This document shows, piece by piece, positions 8,487 through 17,271 of a stretch of DNA of 64,000 nucleotides (the first letter of the stretch is position 1; each line of letters begins with the position of its first letter). Made by a program: the position numbers and the translations under genes. The stretch comes from Actinomadura parmotrematis (GTDB lineage: Bacteria > Actinomycetota > Actinomycetes > Streptosporangiales > Streptosporangiaceae), in contig NZ_JAIBOA010000007.1 in NCBI RefSeq assembly GCF_019458805.1, positions 124,001 through 188,000 of the forward strand, written 5' to 3'. A model generated the notes under the pieces. The model had not been told where the DNA came from and made no database searches. It saw only the letters and a program-made list of their open reading frames with translations.

Positions 8487-8516
8487 TTGGACGCGGGACG
8501 TCAAGGCGGATAAAAA
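8487..8516 (+). promoter_or_regulatory. Putative promoter of the DUF3040 gene with flanking direct repeats
   Basis: TTGGAC (8487-8492) and TAAAAA (8511-8516) are separated by 18 nt. GTCAAGG occurs twice, at 8478-8484 and 8500-8506, exactly 22 nt (about two helical turns) apart and flanking the -35. That spacing could let a regulator bind the same face of the DNA, but this is inference. Confidence 0.4.
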
Positions 8517-8520
8517 GTGC

Positions 8521-8543
8521 CCTAGCCGTGAACGGACGCTAGG
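8521..8543 (+). promoter_or_regulatory. 5'-UTR hairpin overlapping the ribosome binding site
   Basis: CCTAGC (8521-8526) can pair with GCTAGG (8538-8543) across an 11-nt loop. The right arm overlaps the AGGGGG ribosome binding site (8541-8546) of the gene starting at 8551, so folding would partly occlude it. Confidence 0.35.
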
Positions 8544-8550
8544 GGGCGTG

Positions 8551-8820
8551 ATGGAGCTGTCGCAGGCCGAGAACCGCGTGCTGGAGGACATCGGGCGGCG
8601 GATCGCCGCCGAGGACCCGGGGTACGCCGCGCGCCTGTCCGCCTTCGGCGGCTACGAGGGCAGCGCGCTCGGGATGCCCTCGCGCTGGACGCTCCTGCCC
8701 GTGGTGATCGTCGGCCTGCTGATGGTGGCGGGGCTCGTCGCCGGCGCCGTGCTGCTCCCCGGCGACGCCCACGCGGCCGCCGAGTCCGGCCGGGCGGCCG
8801 CCGGGGCGCTCCGGCACTGA
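8551..8820 (+). CDS. DUF3040 small membrane protein
   Basis: An 89-residue protein of the actinobacterial DUF3040 family. It begins with the diagnostic MELSQAENRVLEDIGRRI, continues AAEDPGYAARLSAF, and has one transmembrane segment at about residues 48-70 (LLPVVIVGLLMVAGLVAGAVLL). The N-terminal part should be cytoplasmic. Function is not known for the family. ATG 8551 follows AGGGGG; GTG 8548 is a less likely start. A strong terminator follows the stop, so it is monocistronic. Confidence 0.85.
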   Translation: MELSQAENRVLEDIGRRIAAEDPGYAARLSAFGGYEGSALGMPSRWTLLPVVIVGLLMVAGLVAGAVLLPGDAHAAAESGRAAAGALRH

Positions 8821-8833
8821 CCCCTCGACGCTG

Positions 8834-8870
8834 AAAAGGCGGCGGCCCCGAAAGGGGCCGCCGCCTTTTT
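8834..8870 (+). terminator. Strong intrinsic terminator
   Basis: A perfect 16-bp stem, AAAAGGCGGCGGCCCC (8834-8849), pairs with its complement from 8854 onward across a GAAA tetraloop (8850-8853) and runs into TTTTT ending at 8870. It ends the DUF3040 transcript and insulates the arc cluster from it. Confidence 0.93.
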
Positions 8871-8895
8871 CGTTGCCCGAAGCCGCCGTTCGGAC

Positions 8896-8910
8896 CCTTC
8901 TTAAAGAAGG
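8896..8910. promoter_or_regulatory. 15-bp palindrome upstream of the arc cluster
   Basis: CCTTCTT (8896-8902), one central A, AAGAAGG (8904-8910). It lies about 200 nt before the first transporter gene in a 237-nt non-coding stretch (8871-9107) that holds no other clear signal. It could be an operator; no regulator gene is adjacent and it does not resemble an ArgR box. Confidence 0.3.
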
Positions 8911-9107
8911 CCCAAAGAAATCCGTCGAAGGTCAAGCGGCGGCCAAAGGAAGGACGGTTCGCGTCCCGTTCGAAGGGGTTGTTCCTGGCCCCCGTCTCGA
9001 TGATCGAATCCGGCGTTTCGCCAGGTGGGGGCGGGGGAATTCCCGCTGTGTCACTTGCTGATCAAGGGGTGGCGCAGGAGGACGGCAACTTCTTTTCGGG
9101 GGCATGC

Positions 9108-10544
9108 ATGACAGAGCCTAAATCATCGCCTTGGGAGGCCGCCGAGCTGACCAGGGCCGGGGCCGAGAACCCCGAGAACGTGACCGAGGAAATCGCGCAC
9201 GGCGACAAGCTCGGGCTGCCGCAGGCGACCGCGCTGGTCGTCGGCAACATCGTCGGGACGGGCATCTTCCTGCTGCCGGCCTCGCTCGCCGCCATCGGCA
9301 CGATCAGCTTCGCCGTCATGGCCGCCACCGCCGTCGGCGCGATCGCGCTCGCCCTGGTGTTCGGCCGCCTCGGCGCCCGCATCCCCGCGAGCGGCGGCCC
9401 CTACGCCTACGCCCGCGACGGCTTCGGCGAGTTCGCCGGGTTCTGGACGTCCTGGTCGTTCTGGCTGACCGCCTGGGGCGGCAACGCCGGCATCGCGGTC
9501 GCCTGGGTCGGCTACGTCAACTACTTCCTGCACTGGGACAGCACCCTCGGCAAGATCGTGATCGGCCTGGTGGGGATGTGGATCCCGGCGCTGATCAACC
9601 TCAGCGGCGTCAAGAACATCGGCCTGTTCCAGCTGGTCACCACGGTGCTGAAGTTCGTGCCGCTGATCTTCGTGGGCATCGTCGGGCTGTTCTTCCTCAA
9701 TTCCGACAACTTCGGCCCGTTCAACGCGAGCGGGGACTCGACGTGGAACGCGCTCTGGCTCGCCGCCGGCCTGATCCTGTTCATCTACTCGGGCATGGAG
9801 AGCGTCACCATCGTCGCCGAGCGGATCAAGGACCCCGCCCGCAACGTCGGCAAGGCCAGCATCTACGGCGTGCTCGGCTGCACCGTCATGTACCTGCTCG
9901 CCACCGTGGCGATCTTCGGTACGGTCGCGCACGACCAGCTGATGAACTCCGAGGCGCCGTTCGCCGACGCCATCAACAACATGTTCGGCGGCAGCATCTG
10001 GGGCGGCGTCATGGCCGCCTGCGCGATCGTGTCGGGCATCGGCGCGCTGAACGGCTGGACCCTGCTGGTCGCCGAGATGCCGATGGCCGCCGCCCGCGAC
10101 GGCATGTTCCCGAAGTCGTTCGCCCGGCTGAACCGCCGCGGCGCCCCGGTGGTGGGCATCATCGTCGGCACGCTGCTGAGCTCGGCGATGCTGCTGTTCG
10201 CCTACGCCTCGGAGAACGCCTTCAACACGATCCTGCTGTTCGCGTCCTTCACCACCGCGATCCCGTACTTCTTCTCCGCCGCGGCGCAGCTGTTCTGGCT
10301 GGTCACCGGCGGCCGCCAGGTGAACAAGCGGCGCATGGCCGTGGACGTCACCATGGCCGTGATCGCGCTGCTGTTCTCCTTCGCCATCGTCTACGGGTCG
10401 GGCGAGCAGGCCGTGATGCTCGGCATCCTCGCCCTGCTCATCGGCGTCCCGGTCTACATCTGGATCAAGGCCCAGCGCGGCGAGTACGGCGCCCGCGAGA
10501 CCACGCCGGCCGCGCCGTCCACGCCGGTCGAGCCGAGTCCCTGA
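9108..10544 (+). CDS. APC-family basic amino acid antiporter (ArcD/AdiC-like role)
   Basis: A 478-residue amino acid/polyamine/organocation transporter with about 12 membrane segments. The first helix holds [21 protein letters not shown], the unwound GxG substrate-binding motif of the AdiC/PotE branch. [20 protein letters not shown] is the conserved loop after helix 2, and the sixth helix has [19 protein letters not shown]. Its place directly before arcA points to arginine uptake in exchange for ornithine, a role played by ArcD in other bacteria; the substrate is inferred from context. ATG 9108 follows GGGGG. A GC-rich hairpin separates it from arcA. Confidence 0.9.
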   Translation: MTEPKSSPWEAAELTRAGAENPENVTEEIAHGDKLGLPQATALVVGNIVGTGIFLLPASLAAIGTISFAVMAATAVGAIALALVFGRLGARIPASGGPYAYARDGFGEFAGFWTSWSFWLTAWGGNAGIAVAWVGYVNYFLHWDSTLGKIVIGLVGMWIPALINLSGVKNIGLFQLVTTVLKFVPLIFVGIVGLFFLNSDNFGPFNASGDSTWNALWLAAGLILFIYSGMESVTIVAERIKDPARNVGKASIYGVLGCTVMYLLATVAIFGTVAHDQLMNSEAPFADAINNMFGGSIWGGVMAACAIVSGIGALNGWTLLVAEMPMAAARDGMFPKSFARLNRRGAPVVGIIVGTLLSSAMLLFAYASENAFNTILLFASFTTAIPYFFSAAAQLFWLVTGGRQVNKRRMAVDVTMAVIALLFSFAIVYGSGEQAVMLGILALLIGVPVYIWIKAQRGEYGARETTPAAPSTPVEPSP

Positions 10545-10582
10545 CCCGCCGGCGCGCCGTCCACCACCGCAAGCCATCCGTC

Positions 10583-10619
10583 CCCGGCGGGCCGCCGCGC
10601 GCACGCGCGGCCCGCCGGG
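10583..10619 (+). other. GC-rich hairpin between the antiporter and arcA
   Basis: CCCGGCGGGCCGC (10583-10595) pairs perfectly over 13 bp with 10607-10619; the 11-nt loop could fold further. There is no T-run, so it is more likely a processing, stabilising or partial attenuation element than a full terminator. It lies 22 nt before the arcA start. Confidence 0.6.
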
Positions 10620-10641
10620 AGTCACCAGAGAGGTCCATCGC

Positions 10642-11883
10642 ATGTCCTTCCACGTCGATTCCGAGGTCGGCAAGCTGCGCCAGGTGCTGGTGCACAAGCC
10701 CGAGCTGTCCCTGAAGCGCCTCACCCCGTCCAACGCCGCCGACCTGCTGTTCGACGACGTGCTGTGGGTGCAGCGCGCCGGCGAGGAGCACGAGGAGTTC
10801 CAGAAGGTGCTGCGCGACCGCGGCATCCAGGTGCAGCTCCTGCTCGACCTGCTACGGGAGACCATCGAGATCCCCGAGGCCAAGAAGCACATCCTCGACT
10901 ACGTCATCGACCCCAAGTGGTACGGGCCGCTCGCCACCGACGCGATCCGCAACACCTTCGACTCCATGGACCTGCGCGAGCTCGGGTCCTACCTCATCGG
11001 CGGCATCACCAAGCGCGAGCTGATGGAGTACATGGACGAGCCCAAGTCGATCGCGTTCCACACGATCGGCATGGACGACTTCATCCTCACCCCGCTGCCG
11101 AACCACCTGTTCACCCGCGACACCTCCTGCTGGGTCTACAACGGCGTCTCGATCAACGCGATGCGCAAGAAGGCCCGCATCCGCGAGACGGTGAACATGG
11201 AGGCGATCTACAAGTTCCACCCGCTGTTCGCCGACGGCTACGACCGCGCGGACGACGGCGGCTTCCACGTCTGGAACGAGGGCACCAAGATGGCCCCGGC
11301 GACGATGGAGGGCGGCGACGTCCTGGTCATCGGCAAGGGTTCGGTGCTCATCGGCATGAGCGAGCGCACCCAGCCGCAGGCGGTGGAGATGCTCGCCAAG
11401 TCGCTGTTCTCCCAGGAGAAGTGCAACAAGATCGTCGCGCTGCGGATGCCGGAGAAGCGCGCGTTCATGCACCTGGACACCGTCATGACGATGGTCGACC
11501 ACGGCGTGTTCACCAAGTACGCCGGCCTCGGGATGCTGCCCTCCTACACCGTCGAGCCGGGCGACACCGAGAAGGAGCTGAAGGTCACCGACCACGCCGC
11601 CGAGGACATGCACAAGGCCATCGGCGCCGCCCTCGGCCTCGACGACATCAAGGTGCTCACCGCCACCCAGGACGTGTTCGCCGCCGAGCGCGAGCAGTGG
11701 GACGACGGCTCCAACGTCCTCGCGATCGAGCCGGGCGTCGTCATCGCCTACGAGCGCAACACCACCACCAACAACTTCCTGCAGAAGAACGGCGTGGAGG
11801 TCATCACGATCCGCGGCAGCGAGCTCGGCCGCGGCCGCGGCGGCCCCCGCTGCATGAGCTGCCCGCTGGAGCGGGACGCCTGA
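10642..11883 (+). CDS. arcA: Arginine deiminase
   Basis: A 413-residue enzyme converting arginine to citrulline plus ammonia, the first step of the ADI pathway. The guanidino-modifying fold signatures are in place: FTRD (157-160), EGGD (223-226), FMHLDT (275-280) and the catalytic Cys404 within [13 protein letters not shown]. The length matches bacterial ArcA. ATG 10642 follows AGAGAGG. It is followed by arcB after 42 nt and arcC after a further 35 nt, in one orientation, so it is part of a catabolic operon that would yield ATP under low oxygen or in stationary phase. Confidence 0.96.
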   Translation: MSFHVDSEVGKLRQVLVHKPELSLKRLTPSNAADLLFDDVLWVQRAGEEHEEFQKVLRDRGIQVQLLLDLLRETIEIPEAKKHILDYVIDPKWYGPLATDAIRNTFDSMDLRELGSYLIGGITKRELMEYMDEPKSIAFHTIGMDDFILTPLPNHLFTRDTSCWVYNGVSINAMRKKARIRETVNMEAIYKFHPLFADGYDRADDGGFHVWNEGTKMAPATMEGGDVLVIGKGSVLIGMSERTQPQAVEMLAKSLFSQEKCNKIVALRMPEKRAFMHLDTVMTMVDHGVFTKYAGLGMLPSYTVEPGDTEKELKVTDHAAEDMHKAIGAALGLDDIKVLTATQDVFAAEREQWDDGSNVLAIEPGVVIAYERNTTTNNFLQKNGVEVITIRGSELGRGRGGPRCMSCPLERDA

Positions 11884-11925
11884 CCGGCGGCGCGAGCGAC
11901 CACCCACGAGCGACGGAGGACACCC

Positions 11926-12927
11926 ATGGCGTACAACCTGCGCGGGCGCAGCTTCCTGAAGGAGCTGGACTTCACGCCCAAGGAGTTCCGGTTCCTGCTG
12001 GACCTGGCGGCCGACCTGAAGGCCGCCAAGTACAACGGCACCGAGCGGCCGATGCTGACCGGCAAGAACATCGCGCTGATCTTCGAGAAGACCTCGACGC
12101 GCACCCGCTGCGCCTTCGAGGTCGCCGCGCACGACCAGGGCGCGCACGTCACCTACCTGGACCCCTCGGGCTCCCAGATCGGCCACAAGGAGTCGATGAA
12201 GGACACCGCCCGCGTCCTCGGCCGGTTCTTCGACGGCATCGAGTACCGCGGGTCCAAGCAGACCTTCGTCGAGGAGCTCGCGCGGCACTCGGGCGTCCCG
12301 GTCTGGAACGGCCTGACCGACGAGTGGCACCCGACCCAGATGCTCGCCGACGCGCTCACCATGCGCGAGCACAGCGACAAGCCGCTCAGCGAGATCACCT
12401 TCGCCTACCTCGGCGACGCCCGCAACAACATGGGCCACTCCTACATCGCGGCGGGCGCGCTGCTCGGCATGAACGTGCGGATCGTCGCGCCGAAGTCGCT
12501 CTGGCCCGACCAGGACATGGTCGTCAAGCCCGCCAAGGAGGTCGCCGCGCAGACCGGCGCGGAGATCGTCATCACCGACGACGTCGCCGAAGGCGTCAAG
12601 GGCGCCGACTTCGTCCTCACCGACGTGTGGGTCTCCATGGGCGAGCCCAAGGAGGTCTGGGACGAGCGGATCAAGCTGCTCAAGCCCTACCAGGTGAACA
12701 TGGACGTGCTGAAGGCCACCGGCAACCCGCAGGTGAAGTTCATGCACTGCCTGCCGGCCTTCCACAACCGCGAGACCGCCGTCGGCGAGGACATCTACGA
12801 GAAGACCGGCCTGGACGCCCTGGAGGTGACCGACGAGGTCTTCGAGTCCGACCGCTCGATCGTCTTCGACGAGGCCGAGAACCGGATGCACACCATCAAG
12901 GCCGTGATGGTCGCGACCCTCGGCTGA
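11926..12927 (+). CDS. arcB: Ornithine carbamoyltransferase, catabolic
   Basis: A 333-residue transcarbamylase. STRTRC (57-62) is the carbamoyl phosphate site and HCLPAFH (274-280) the ornithine-binding loop; [15 protein letters not shown] and the C-terminal [19 protein letters not shown] are also typical. The length and the position between arcA and arcC show it is the catabolic enzyme, which phosphorolyses citrulline to ornithine and carbamoyl phosphate. Start ATG 11926 behind GGAGG. Confidence 0.95.
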   Translation: MAYNLRGRSFLKELDFTPKEFRFLLDLAADLKAAKYNGTERPMLTGKNIALIFEKTSTRTRCAFEVAAHDQGAHVTYLDPSGSQIGHKESMKDTARVLGRFFDGIEYRGSKQTFVEELARHSGVPVWNGLTDEWHPTQMLADALTMREHSDKPLSEITFAYLGDARNNMGHSYIAAGALLGMNVRIVAPKSLWPDQDMVVKPAKEVAAQTGAEIVITDDVAEGVKGADFVLTDVWVSMGEPKEVWDERIKLLKPYQVNMDVLKATGNPQVKFMHCLPAFHNRETAVGEDIYEKTGLDALEVTDEVFESDRSIVFDEAENRMHTIKAVMVATLG

Positions 12928-12962
12928 GCCGGGACCGCGACCGCAGGGGAGACGGGGGAACC

Positions 12963-13898
12963 ATGCGCGTAGTCGTCGCGCTGGGCGGCAACGCCCTCAT
13001 GCAGCGCGGGCAGAAGCCCGACGCCGAACTGCAGCGCGCCAACGTGGCGGCGGCGGTGAAGTCGCTCGCGCCGCTGGCCGAGCGGCACGAGCTCATCATC
13101 ACGCACGGCAACGGCCCGCAGGTCGGGGTGCTGGCGCTGGAGAGCATCAACGACCCGAACCTGGAGCGGCCCTACCCGCTGGACACCATCGGGGCCGAGA
13201 CCCAGGGCATGATCGGGTACTGGATGCTGCAGGCGCTGCAGAACGCGCTGCCCGGCCGCCAGGTCGTCTCGATGATCAACCAGACGCTGGTGTCGGCCGT
13301 CGACCCGGCCTTCCAGAACCCGACCAAGTTCGTCGGGCAGGTCTACACCGAGGACGAGGCGGCCAAGTACGCCAAGGAGTACGGCTGGACGGTCAAGCCC
13401 GACGGCGACATGTGGCGCCGCGTGGTGCCGTCGCCGCTGCCGCAGCGCGTCATCGAGACCCGCCTCATCCGCACCCTGGTGCGGACCGGGACGGTCGTGG
13501 TGTGCGCGGGCGGCGGCGGCGTCCCGGTCGTCCGCAACGACGTCGGCCAGCTGGAGGGCGTCGAGGCGGTCATCGACAAGGACATGACCGCCTCGCTGCT
13601 CGGCGAGGTGCTGGAGGCCGACGCGTTCCTCATCCTCACCGACGTGCCGCGCGTCATGCGCAACTACGGCACCCCGGCGCAGGAGGAGATCGAGCACACC
13701 ACGCCGTGGGAGCTGCGCAACGAGGACTTCCCGGCCGGGTCCATGGGCCCGAAGGTCGAGGCGGTCGCCGGGTTCGTGGAGCGCACCGGCGACATGGCCG
13801 CGATCGGGCGGCTGGACCAGTGCATGGAGATCCTGGAGGGCAAGGCGGGCACGATCGTGACGCCGAACGCCACCTGGCCGCTCAGCAGCACGCTGTAG
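12963..13898 (+). CDS. arcC: Carbamate kinase
   Basis: A 311-residue amino acid kinase-fold enzyme that makes ATP from carbamoyl phosphate, the energy-yielding last step of the ADI pathway. Motifs: VVVALGGNALMQRGQ at the N-terminus, ITHGNGPQVG, VVCAGGGGVPVV, EAVIDKDMTASLLGEVLEAD and the C-terminal GSMGPKVEAV. Start ATG 12963 follows a GGGAGACGGGGGAA stretch. A hairpin lies directly after the stop codon. Confidence 0.95.
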   Translation: MRVVVALGGNALMQRGQKPDAELQRANVAAAVKSLAPLAERHELIITHGNGPQVGVLALESINDPNLERPYPLDTIGAETQGMIGYWMLQALQNALPGRQVVSMINQTLVSAVDPAFQNPTKFVGQVYTEDEAAKYAKEYGWTVKPDGDMWRRVVPSPLPQRVIETRLIRTLVRTGTVVVCAGGGGVPVVRNDVGQLEGVEAVIDKDMTASLLGEVLEADAFLILTDVPRVMRNYGTPAQEEIEHTTPWELRNEDFPAGSMGPKVEAVAGFVERTGDMAAIGRLDQCMEILEGKAGTIVTPNATWPLSSTL

Positions 13899-13902
13899 GA
13901 CC

Positions 13903-13932
13903 GCGGAGGCCGCCCGCGCGGGCGGCCTCCGC
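13903..13932 (+). terminator. Hairpin after arcC (terminator-like, no T-run)
   Basis: GCGGAGGCCGCCC (13903-13915), loop GCGC, and the perfect complement (13920-13932): 13 bp of stem starting 5 nt after the arcC stop. Without a T-run it may be a partial terminator that lowers expression of the second transporter relative to arcABC. Confidence 0.6.
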
Positions 13933-13987
13933 GCACATGTCATCGCAGAGCACATGTCACGCAGGGACGGACTCGGGGGAGTACGAC

Positions 13988-15427
13988 GTGGGCGCAGGCG
14001 CCGGATCGGCGGGGCTGCTGCACAGCCTGTTCAGGACGAAACCGATCGACCAGGTCGTCCACGAGGACGGCCAGGGCGAGGGCGGCGAGCTGAAGCGCAC
14101 GATGGGGCTCTGGCAGCTGACGCTGTTCAGCGTCGGCGCGACCCTCGGCACCGGCATCTTCTTCGTGCTCGGGCAGGCGGTGCCGGTCGCCGGGCCCGCC
14201 GTCGTGCTCGGCTTCGTGCTCGCCGGCGTCACCGCGCTGTTCTCGGCGCTGTCCTACGCCGAGCTCGCCGGGACGATCCCGGTGTCGGGGTCGTCCTACT
14301 CCTACACCTACGCCACCATGGGCGAGCTCGTCGCCTGGGTGTGCGGCTGGTGCCTGCTGCTGGAGTACGCGGTGTCGGTGTCGGCGGTCGCCTCCAGCTG
14401 GGGCGGCTACCTGAACGACTTCTTCGACGCGGCGTTCGGCTTCACCCTGCCGCAGGCGATCAGCCACACGCCCGGCGACGAGGGCGGCGTCGTCAACCTG
14501 CCCGCGGTGATCATCATCGCGCTGGCCATGGTGCTGCTGCTCCAGGGCACCTCCGAGAGCGCCACCGCCAACACCATCATGGTCTCGCTGAAGATGGTCG
14601 TGCTGGCGTTCTTCTGCGTCGTCGCCTTCACCGCCTTCGACACCGGCAACTTCTCCTCGTTCGCCCCCATGGGGTGGGCGGGCATCAGCGCCGCCGGGTC
14701 GAAGGTGTTCTTCTCCTACATCGGCTTCGACGCCGCCTCGACCGCCGGCGAGGAGGCCAAGAACCCCAAGCGGGACCTGCCGCTCGCCATCCTGCTGTCG
14801 CTGCTCATCGTCACGGTGATCTACGTGCTGGTCGGCGTCGCCGCCGTCGGCGCCATGCCCTGGCAGGACTTCGACTCCGACACCTCCCTCGCCGACGTGC
14901 TGAACCTCGCGACCGGCAACGCCTCCTGGGCCTCGCTGATCCTGTCGTTCGGCGTGGTGATCTCGATGGGCACGGTGGTGCTGACCGTGCTGTACGGCCA
15001 GACCCGCATCCTGTTCGCGATGTCGCGCGACGGCCTCGTCCCGAAGGTGTTCGAGCGGGTGGGCCGCAACTCGGTGCCGGTCGCCAACACCGTCATCGTC
15101 TGCGCGTTCGTGGCACTGCTGGCCGCGGTGGTGCCGCTCGGGCAGCTCGCCGAGGCCACCAGCATCGGCACCCTGTTCGCGTTCTCGCTGGTCAACCTGG
15201 GCGTGATCGTGCTCCGCCGGACCCGGCCCGACCTGCCGCGCAGCTTCCGCTCCCCGCTGTTCCCGATCACCCCGATCATCGGCGTCGCGCTCTGCGTCTA
15301 CCTCATGGCCGGCCTGGAGTCGGTGACCTGGCTGGTCTTCCTCATCTGGCTCGCCGTCGGGATGGTCGCCTACTTCGGCTACGGCCGCCGCAACTCCAAG
15401 CTCGCCCGCGCCCGGACGAGCGACTGA
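13988..15427 (+). CDS. APC-family cationic amino acid transporter (CAT type)
   Basis: A 479-residue transporter with about 12-13 membrane segments. It resembles the CAT/YhdG branch: LKRTMGLWQLTLFSVGATLGTGIFFVLGQAVP, SALSYAELAGTIPVSGSSYSYTYATMGE-type loop, WCLLLEYAVSVSAVASSWGGYLN, and FFSYIGFDAASTAGEEAKNPKRDLP are the conserved elements of that group. GTG 13988 is chosen for its GGGGGA site 7 nt upstream; an in-frame ATG at 13937 has none. With arcABC before it and a stress protein 10 nt after it, a role in arginine or ornithine transport is likely but inferred. Confidence 0.9.
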   Translation: MGAGAGSAGLLHSLFRTKPIDQVVHEDGQGEGGELKRTMGLWQLTLFSVGATLGTGIFFVLGQAVPVAGPAVVLGFVLAGVTALFSALSYAELAGTIPVSGSSYSYTYATMGELVAWVCGWCLLLEYAVSVSAVASSWGGYLNDFFDAAFGFTLPQAISHTPGDEGGVVNLPAVIIIALAMVLLLQGTSESATANTIMVSLKMVVLAFFCVVAFTAFDTGNFSSFAPMGWAGISAAGSKVFFSYIGFDAASTAGEEAKNPKRDLPLAILLSLLIVTVIYVLVGVAAVGAMPWQDFDSDTSLADVLNLATGNASWASLILSFGVVISMGTVVLTVLYGQTRILFAMSRDGLVPKVFERVGRNSVPVANTVIVCAFVALLAAVVPLGQLAEATSIGTLFAFSLVNLGVIVLRRTRPDLPRSFRSPLFPITPIIGVALCVYLMAGLESVTWLVFLIWLAVGMVAYFGYGRRNSKLARARTSD

Positions 15428-15437
15428 GGGGCTACTG

Positions 15438-16352
15438 ATGGACAACCTCAACATCCTGGTCGGCTACTCGCCCGACGACCGCGGCGACGACGCGCTGACG
15501 CTCGCCGCCCTGGTGGCGCGCACCGCCGGCAGCTCGCTGACGATCGCCCACGTGCGGCCGCCCGCCTGGCCGACCCGCGGCGCCGGCTCGGTGGACGCCG
15601 AGTGGGTCGCCTACCTCAAGGAGCAGTCCGAGGAGGCGCTCCGGCAGGCCCGCGACCGGCTGAAGGAGCTGAAGGTCCCGGCGCGGCGGGCCGACTTCCA
15701 GATGTACTCGCACCGGGGCAGCGGCCGCGGCCTCATCGCGGCCGCCGAGGAGATCGGCGCCGGGCTGATCATCGTCGGGTCGGCACCGCGCGGCCGCCGG
15801 GACCGCGTCGCGATCGGCAGCACCGCCGACCAGCTCCTGCACGGCTCGCCGGCGCCGGTCATGATGGCGCCGCGCGGCTTCGCCGAGTCGGCGCCGAAGA
15901 AGTTCGAGCGGCTCACCATCGCCTACTGGCGGCGGCGCGAGGTCGAGGGGCCGCTGCTCCGCTCCGCCCAGTACGCGCAGTCGCTCGGCGTCCCGGTGCG
16001 CCTCGTCACCATGGTGCTGCGGCCGGCCGGGCTCCCGGCCCGCTTCCTGCGCTCCCACGACGTGGTGGAGCGCCAGGTCGAGCAGGCCGAGAAGGACCTG
16101 GCCTACGCCGCCCGGCTGCTCGGGCCGAGCGCCCGGGAGAGCGGGCTGGAGCTCACCACCGAGACGGCGGTCGGCGCCGGCATCGCCAAGACCCTCGGCG
16201 GGCTGGACATCGGCGAGGGGGAGATCCTCGCCCTGATGTCCAGCCACGAGGGGCCGCTCCGCAAGGTCTTCCTGGGGGAGCGGTCGGGCAAGATCGTGCG
16301 GGCGGCGCCCTGCCCCGTCATCGTCCTGCCGCGCGGCCTCACCAGCCGCTGA
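15438..16352 (+). CDS. Tandem universal stress protein
   Basis: A 304-residue protein with two UspA domains. Domain 1 (about 5-145) starts NILVGYSPDDRGDDALTLAA and ends with the ATP-loop-like GSAPRGRRDRVAIGSTADQ, then APVMMAPRG. Domain 2 (about 150-300) starts LTIAYWRRREVEGPLL and ends LGERSGKIVRAAPCPVIVLPRG. Both carry a recognisable G-rich nucleotide-loop pattern, although the second is more divergent. It begins 10 nt after the transporter stop with GAGGGG as ribosome binding site, so it belongs to the arc operon or its end. Universal stress proteins are often induced with hypoxia and dormancy genes in actinobacteria, which fits an ADI pathway neighbour. Confidence 0.9.
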   Translation: MDNLNILVGYSPDDRGDDALTLAALVARTAGSSLTIAHVRPPAWPTRGAGSVDAEWVAYLKEQSEEALRQARDRLKELKVPARRADFQMYSHRGSGRGLIAAAEEIGAGLIIVGSAPRGRRDRVAIGSTADQLLHGSPAPVMMAPRGFAESAPKKFERLTIAYWRRREVEGPLLRSAQYAQSLGVPVRLVTMVLRPAGLPARFLRSHDVVERQVEQAEKDLAYAARLLGPSARESGLELTTETAVGAGIAKTLGGLDIGEGEILALMSSHEGPLRKVFLGERSGKIVRAAPCPVIVLPRGLTSR

Positions 16353-16403
16353 ACCCGCGGCCGGACCGCGCGCCGGACCCGTCGCCGGGCACGAAACCGC
16401 AGG

Positions 16404-16422
16404 TTAGGTAAGGCTTACCTGC
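16404..16422. promoter_or_regulatory. Iron box (DtxR/IdeR/DmdR-type) upstream of suf
   Basis: TTAGGTAAGGCTTACCTGC matches the 19-bp actinobacterial iron-box consensus TWAGGTWAGSCTWACCTWA at 17 of 19 positions; only the last two bases differ. It lies 61 nt before the proposed sufR start codon and ends 24 nt before a candidate -35. This suggests iron-dependent control of the suf operon by a DtxR-family regulator. Confidence 0.8.
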
Positions 16423-16446
16423 GTGACCGACGACATCGGCGTTCCG

Positions 16447-16476
16447 TTGGTGGCCGGGAAGGAATTACGGCACACT
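16447..16476 (+). promoter_or_regulatory. Putative sufR promoter
   Basis: TTGGTG (16447-16452), an 18-nt spacer and CACACT (16471-16476); the hexamer ends 6 nt before GTG 16483, a leaderless arrangement. The -10 overlaps the SufR-type operator, as expected for autorepression. Confidence 0.5.
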
Positions 16477-16486
16477 GACGTTGTGA
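16472..16486. promoter_or_regulatory. SufR-type operator ACACT-N5-TGTGA
   Basis: ACACT (16472-16476), GACGT, TGTGA (16482-16486) is an exact match to the inverted repeat reported for SufR autoregulation in Mycobacterium tuberculosis. It covers the -10 hexamer and the sufR start codon. Confidence 0.75.
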
Positions 16487-17271
16487 AAAACGTGACCGAG
16501 ACCCCGACCAGCGCCACGGCCGCCTCCGCGCGGCCCGCCGGCGTGCCGTCGGGCCCGGCCGGCGAGGGCGAGCGCGACACCCGCGCCCGCGTCGCCCGGC
16601 TCGTCCTCGAACACGGACCGATCACCGCGTCCGCGCTCGGCGAGCGGATGGGCCTGACGCCCGCCGCGATCCGCCGGCACCTGGACGCGCTGCTCGCCGA
16701 GGGCATGGTCGAGACGCGGTCGGCGCGCCCCAGCGCCGTGCGCGGCCGCGGCCGCCCGGCCAAGTGGTTCGCCATCACCGACGCCGGCCGCAGCGCCTTC
16801 GTGCACGCCTACGACGACCTGGCGACGAGCGCGCTCCGCTTCCTCGCCGAGACGGCGGGGGAGCAGGCCGTCGCCCGCTTCGCCCGGCGGCAGATCGCCG
16901 ACCTGGAGCGACGCTACCACCCCGTCGTGCAGGGGGCCTCGCCGCAGCAGCGGGTGCGCACCCTGGCCGAGGCCCTGTCGGCCGACGGCTACGCCGCCGC
17001 GGCCGGCGAGGCGCCGCAGCGCGGCGGCGGCGAGCAGCTCTGCCAGCACCACTGCCCGGTCGCGCACGTGGCCGCGCAGTTCCCGCAGCTCTGCGAGGCC
17101 GAGACCGAGGCGTTCGGCCGGCTGCTCGGGCTGCCCGTGCAGCGGCTCGCCACCATCGCCCACGGCGACGGCATCTGCACCACCCACGTCACCGCCCGGT
17201 CCCTCTGCGAGGGCGAGCGCGGCGACGGTCAGGATATGGACCACGAGGAGTCCGGGAGGACCTCCCTATGA
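16483..17271 (+). CDS. sufR: SufR, iron-sulfur-sensing repressor of the suf operon
   Basis: A 262-residue winged-helix regulator. The HTH (about residues 45-90) reads [41 protein letters not shown] sequence, followed by a wing with [16 protein letters not shown]. The C-terminal ligand region has C187-x3-C191-x12-C204 in [19 protein letters not shown], the cluster-binding arrangement of actinobacterial SufR, and another Cys in [11 protein letters not shown] 16483 (MKNVTE) is chosen because it sits at the operator/promoter; GTG 16423 would put the coding region through the iron-box edge and promoter. Its TGA overlaps the sufB ATG (ATGA), so it heads the operon. Confidence 0.9.
   Translation: MKNVTETPTSATAASARPAGVPSGPAGEGERDTRARVARLVLEHGPITASALGERMGLTPAAIRRHLDALLAEGMVETRSARPSAVRGRGRPAKWFAITDAGRSAFVHAYDDLATSALRFLAETAGEQAVARFARRQIADLERRYHPVVQGASPQQRVRTLAEALSADGYAAAAGEAPQRGGGEQLCQHHCPVAHVAAQFPQLCEAETEAFGRLLGLPVQRLATIAHGDGICTTHVTARSLCEGERGDGQDMDHEESGRTSL

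Noticed and set aside
10764..13898. Very long open frame covering arcA to arcC in another phase (1044 codons)
   Set aside because: A high-GC shadow; only its arcC part is real. The Arg/Pro/His-rich composition elsewhere is typical of wrong-phase translation.
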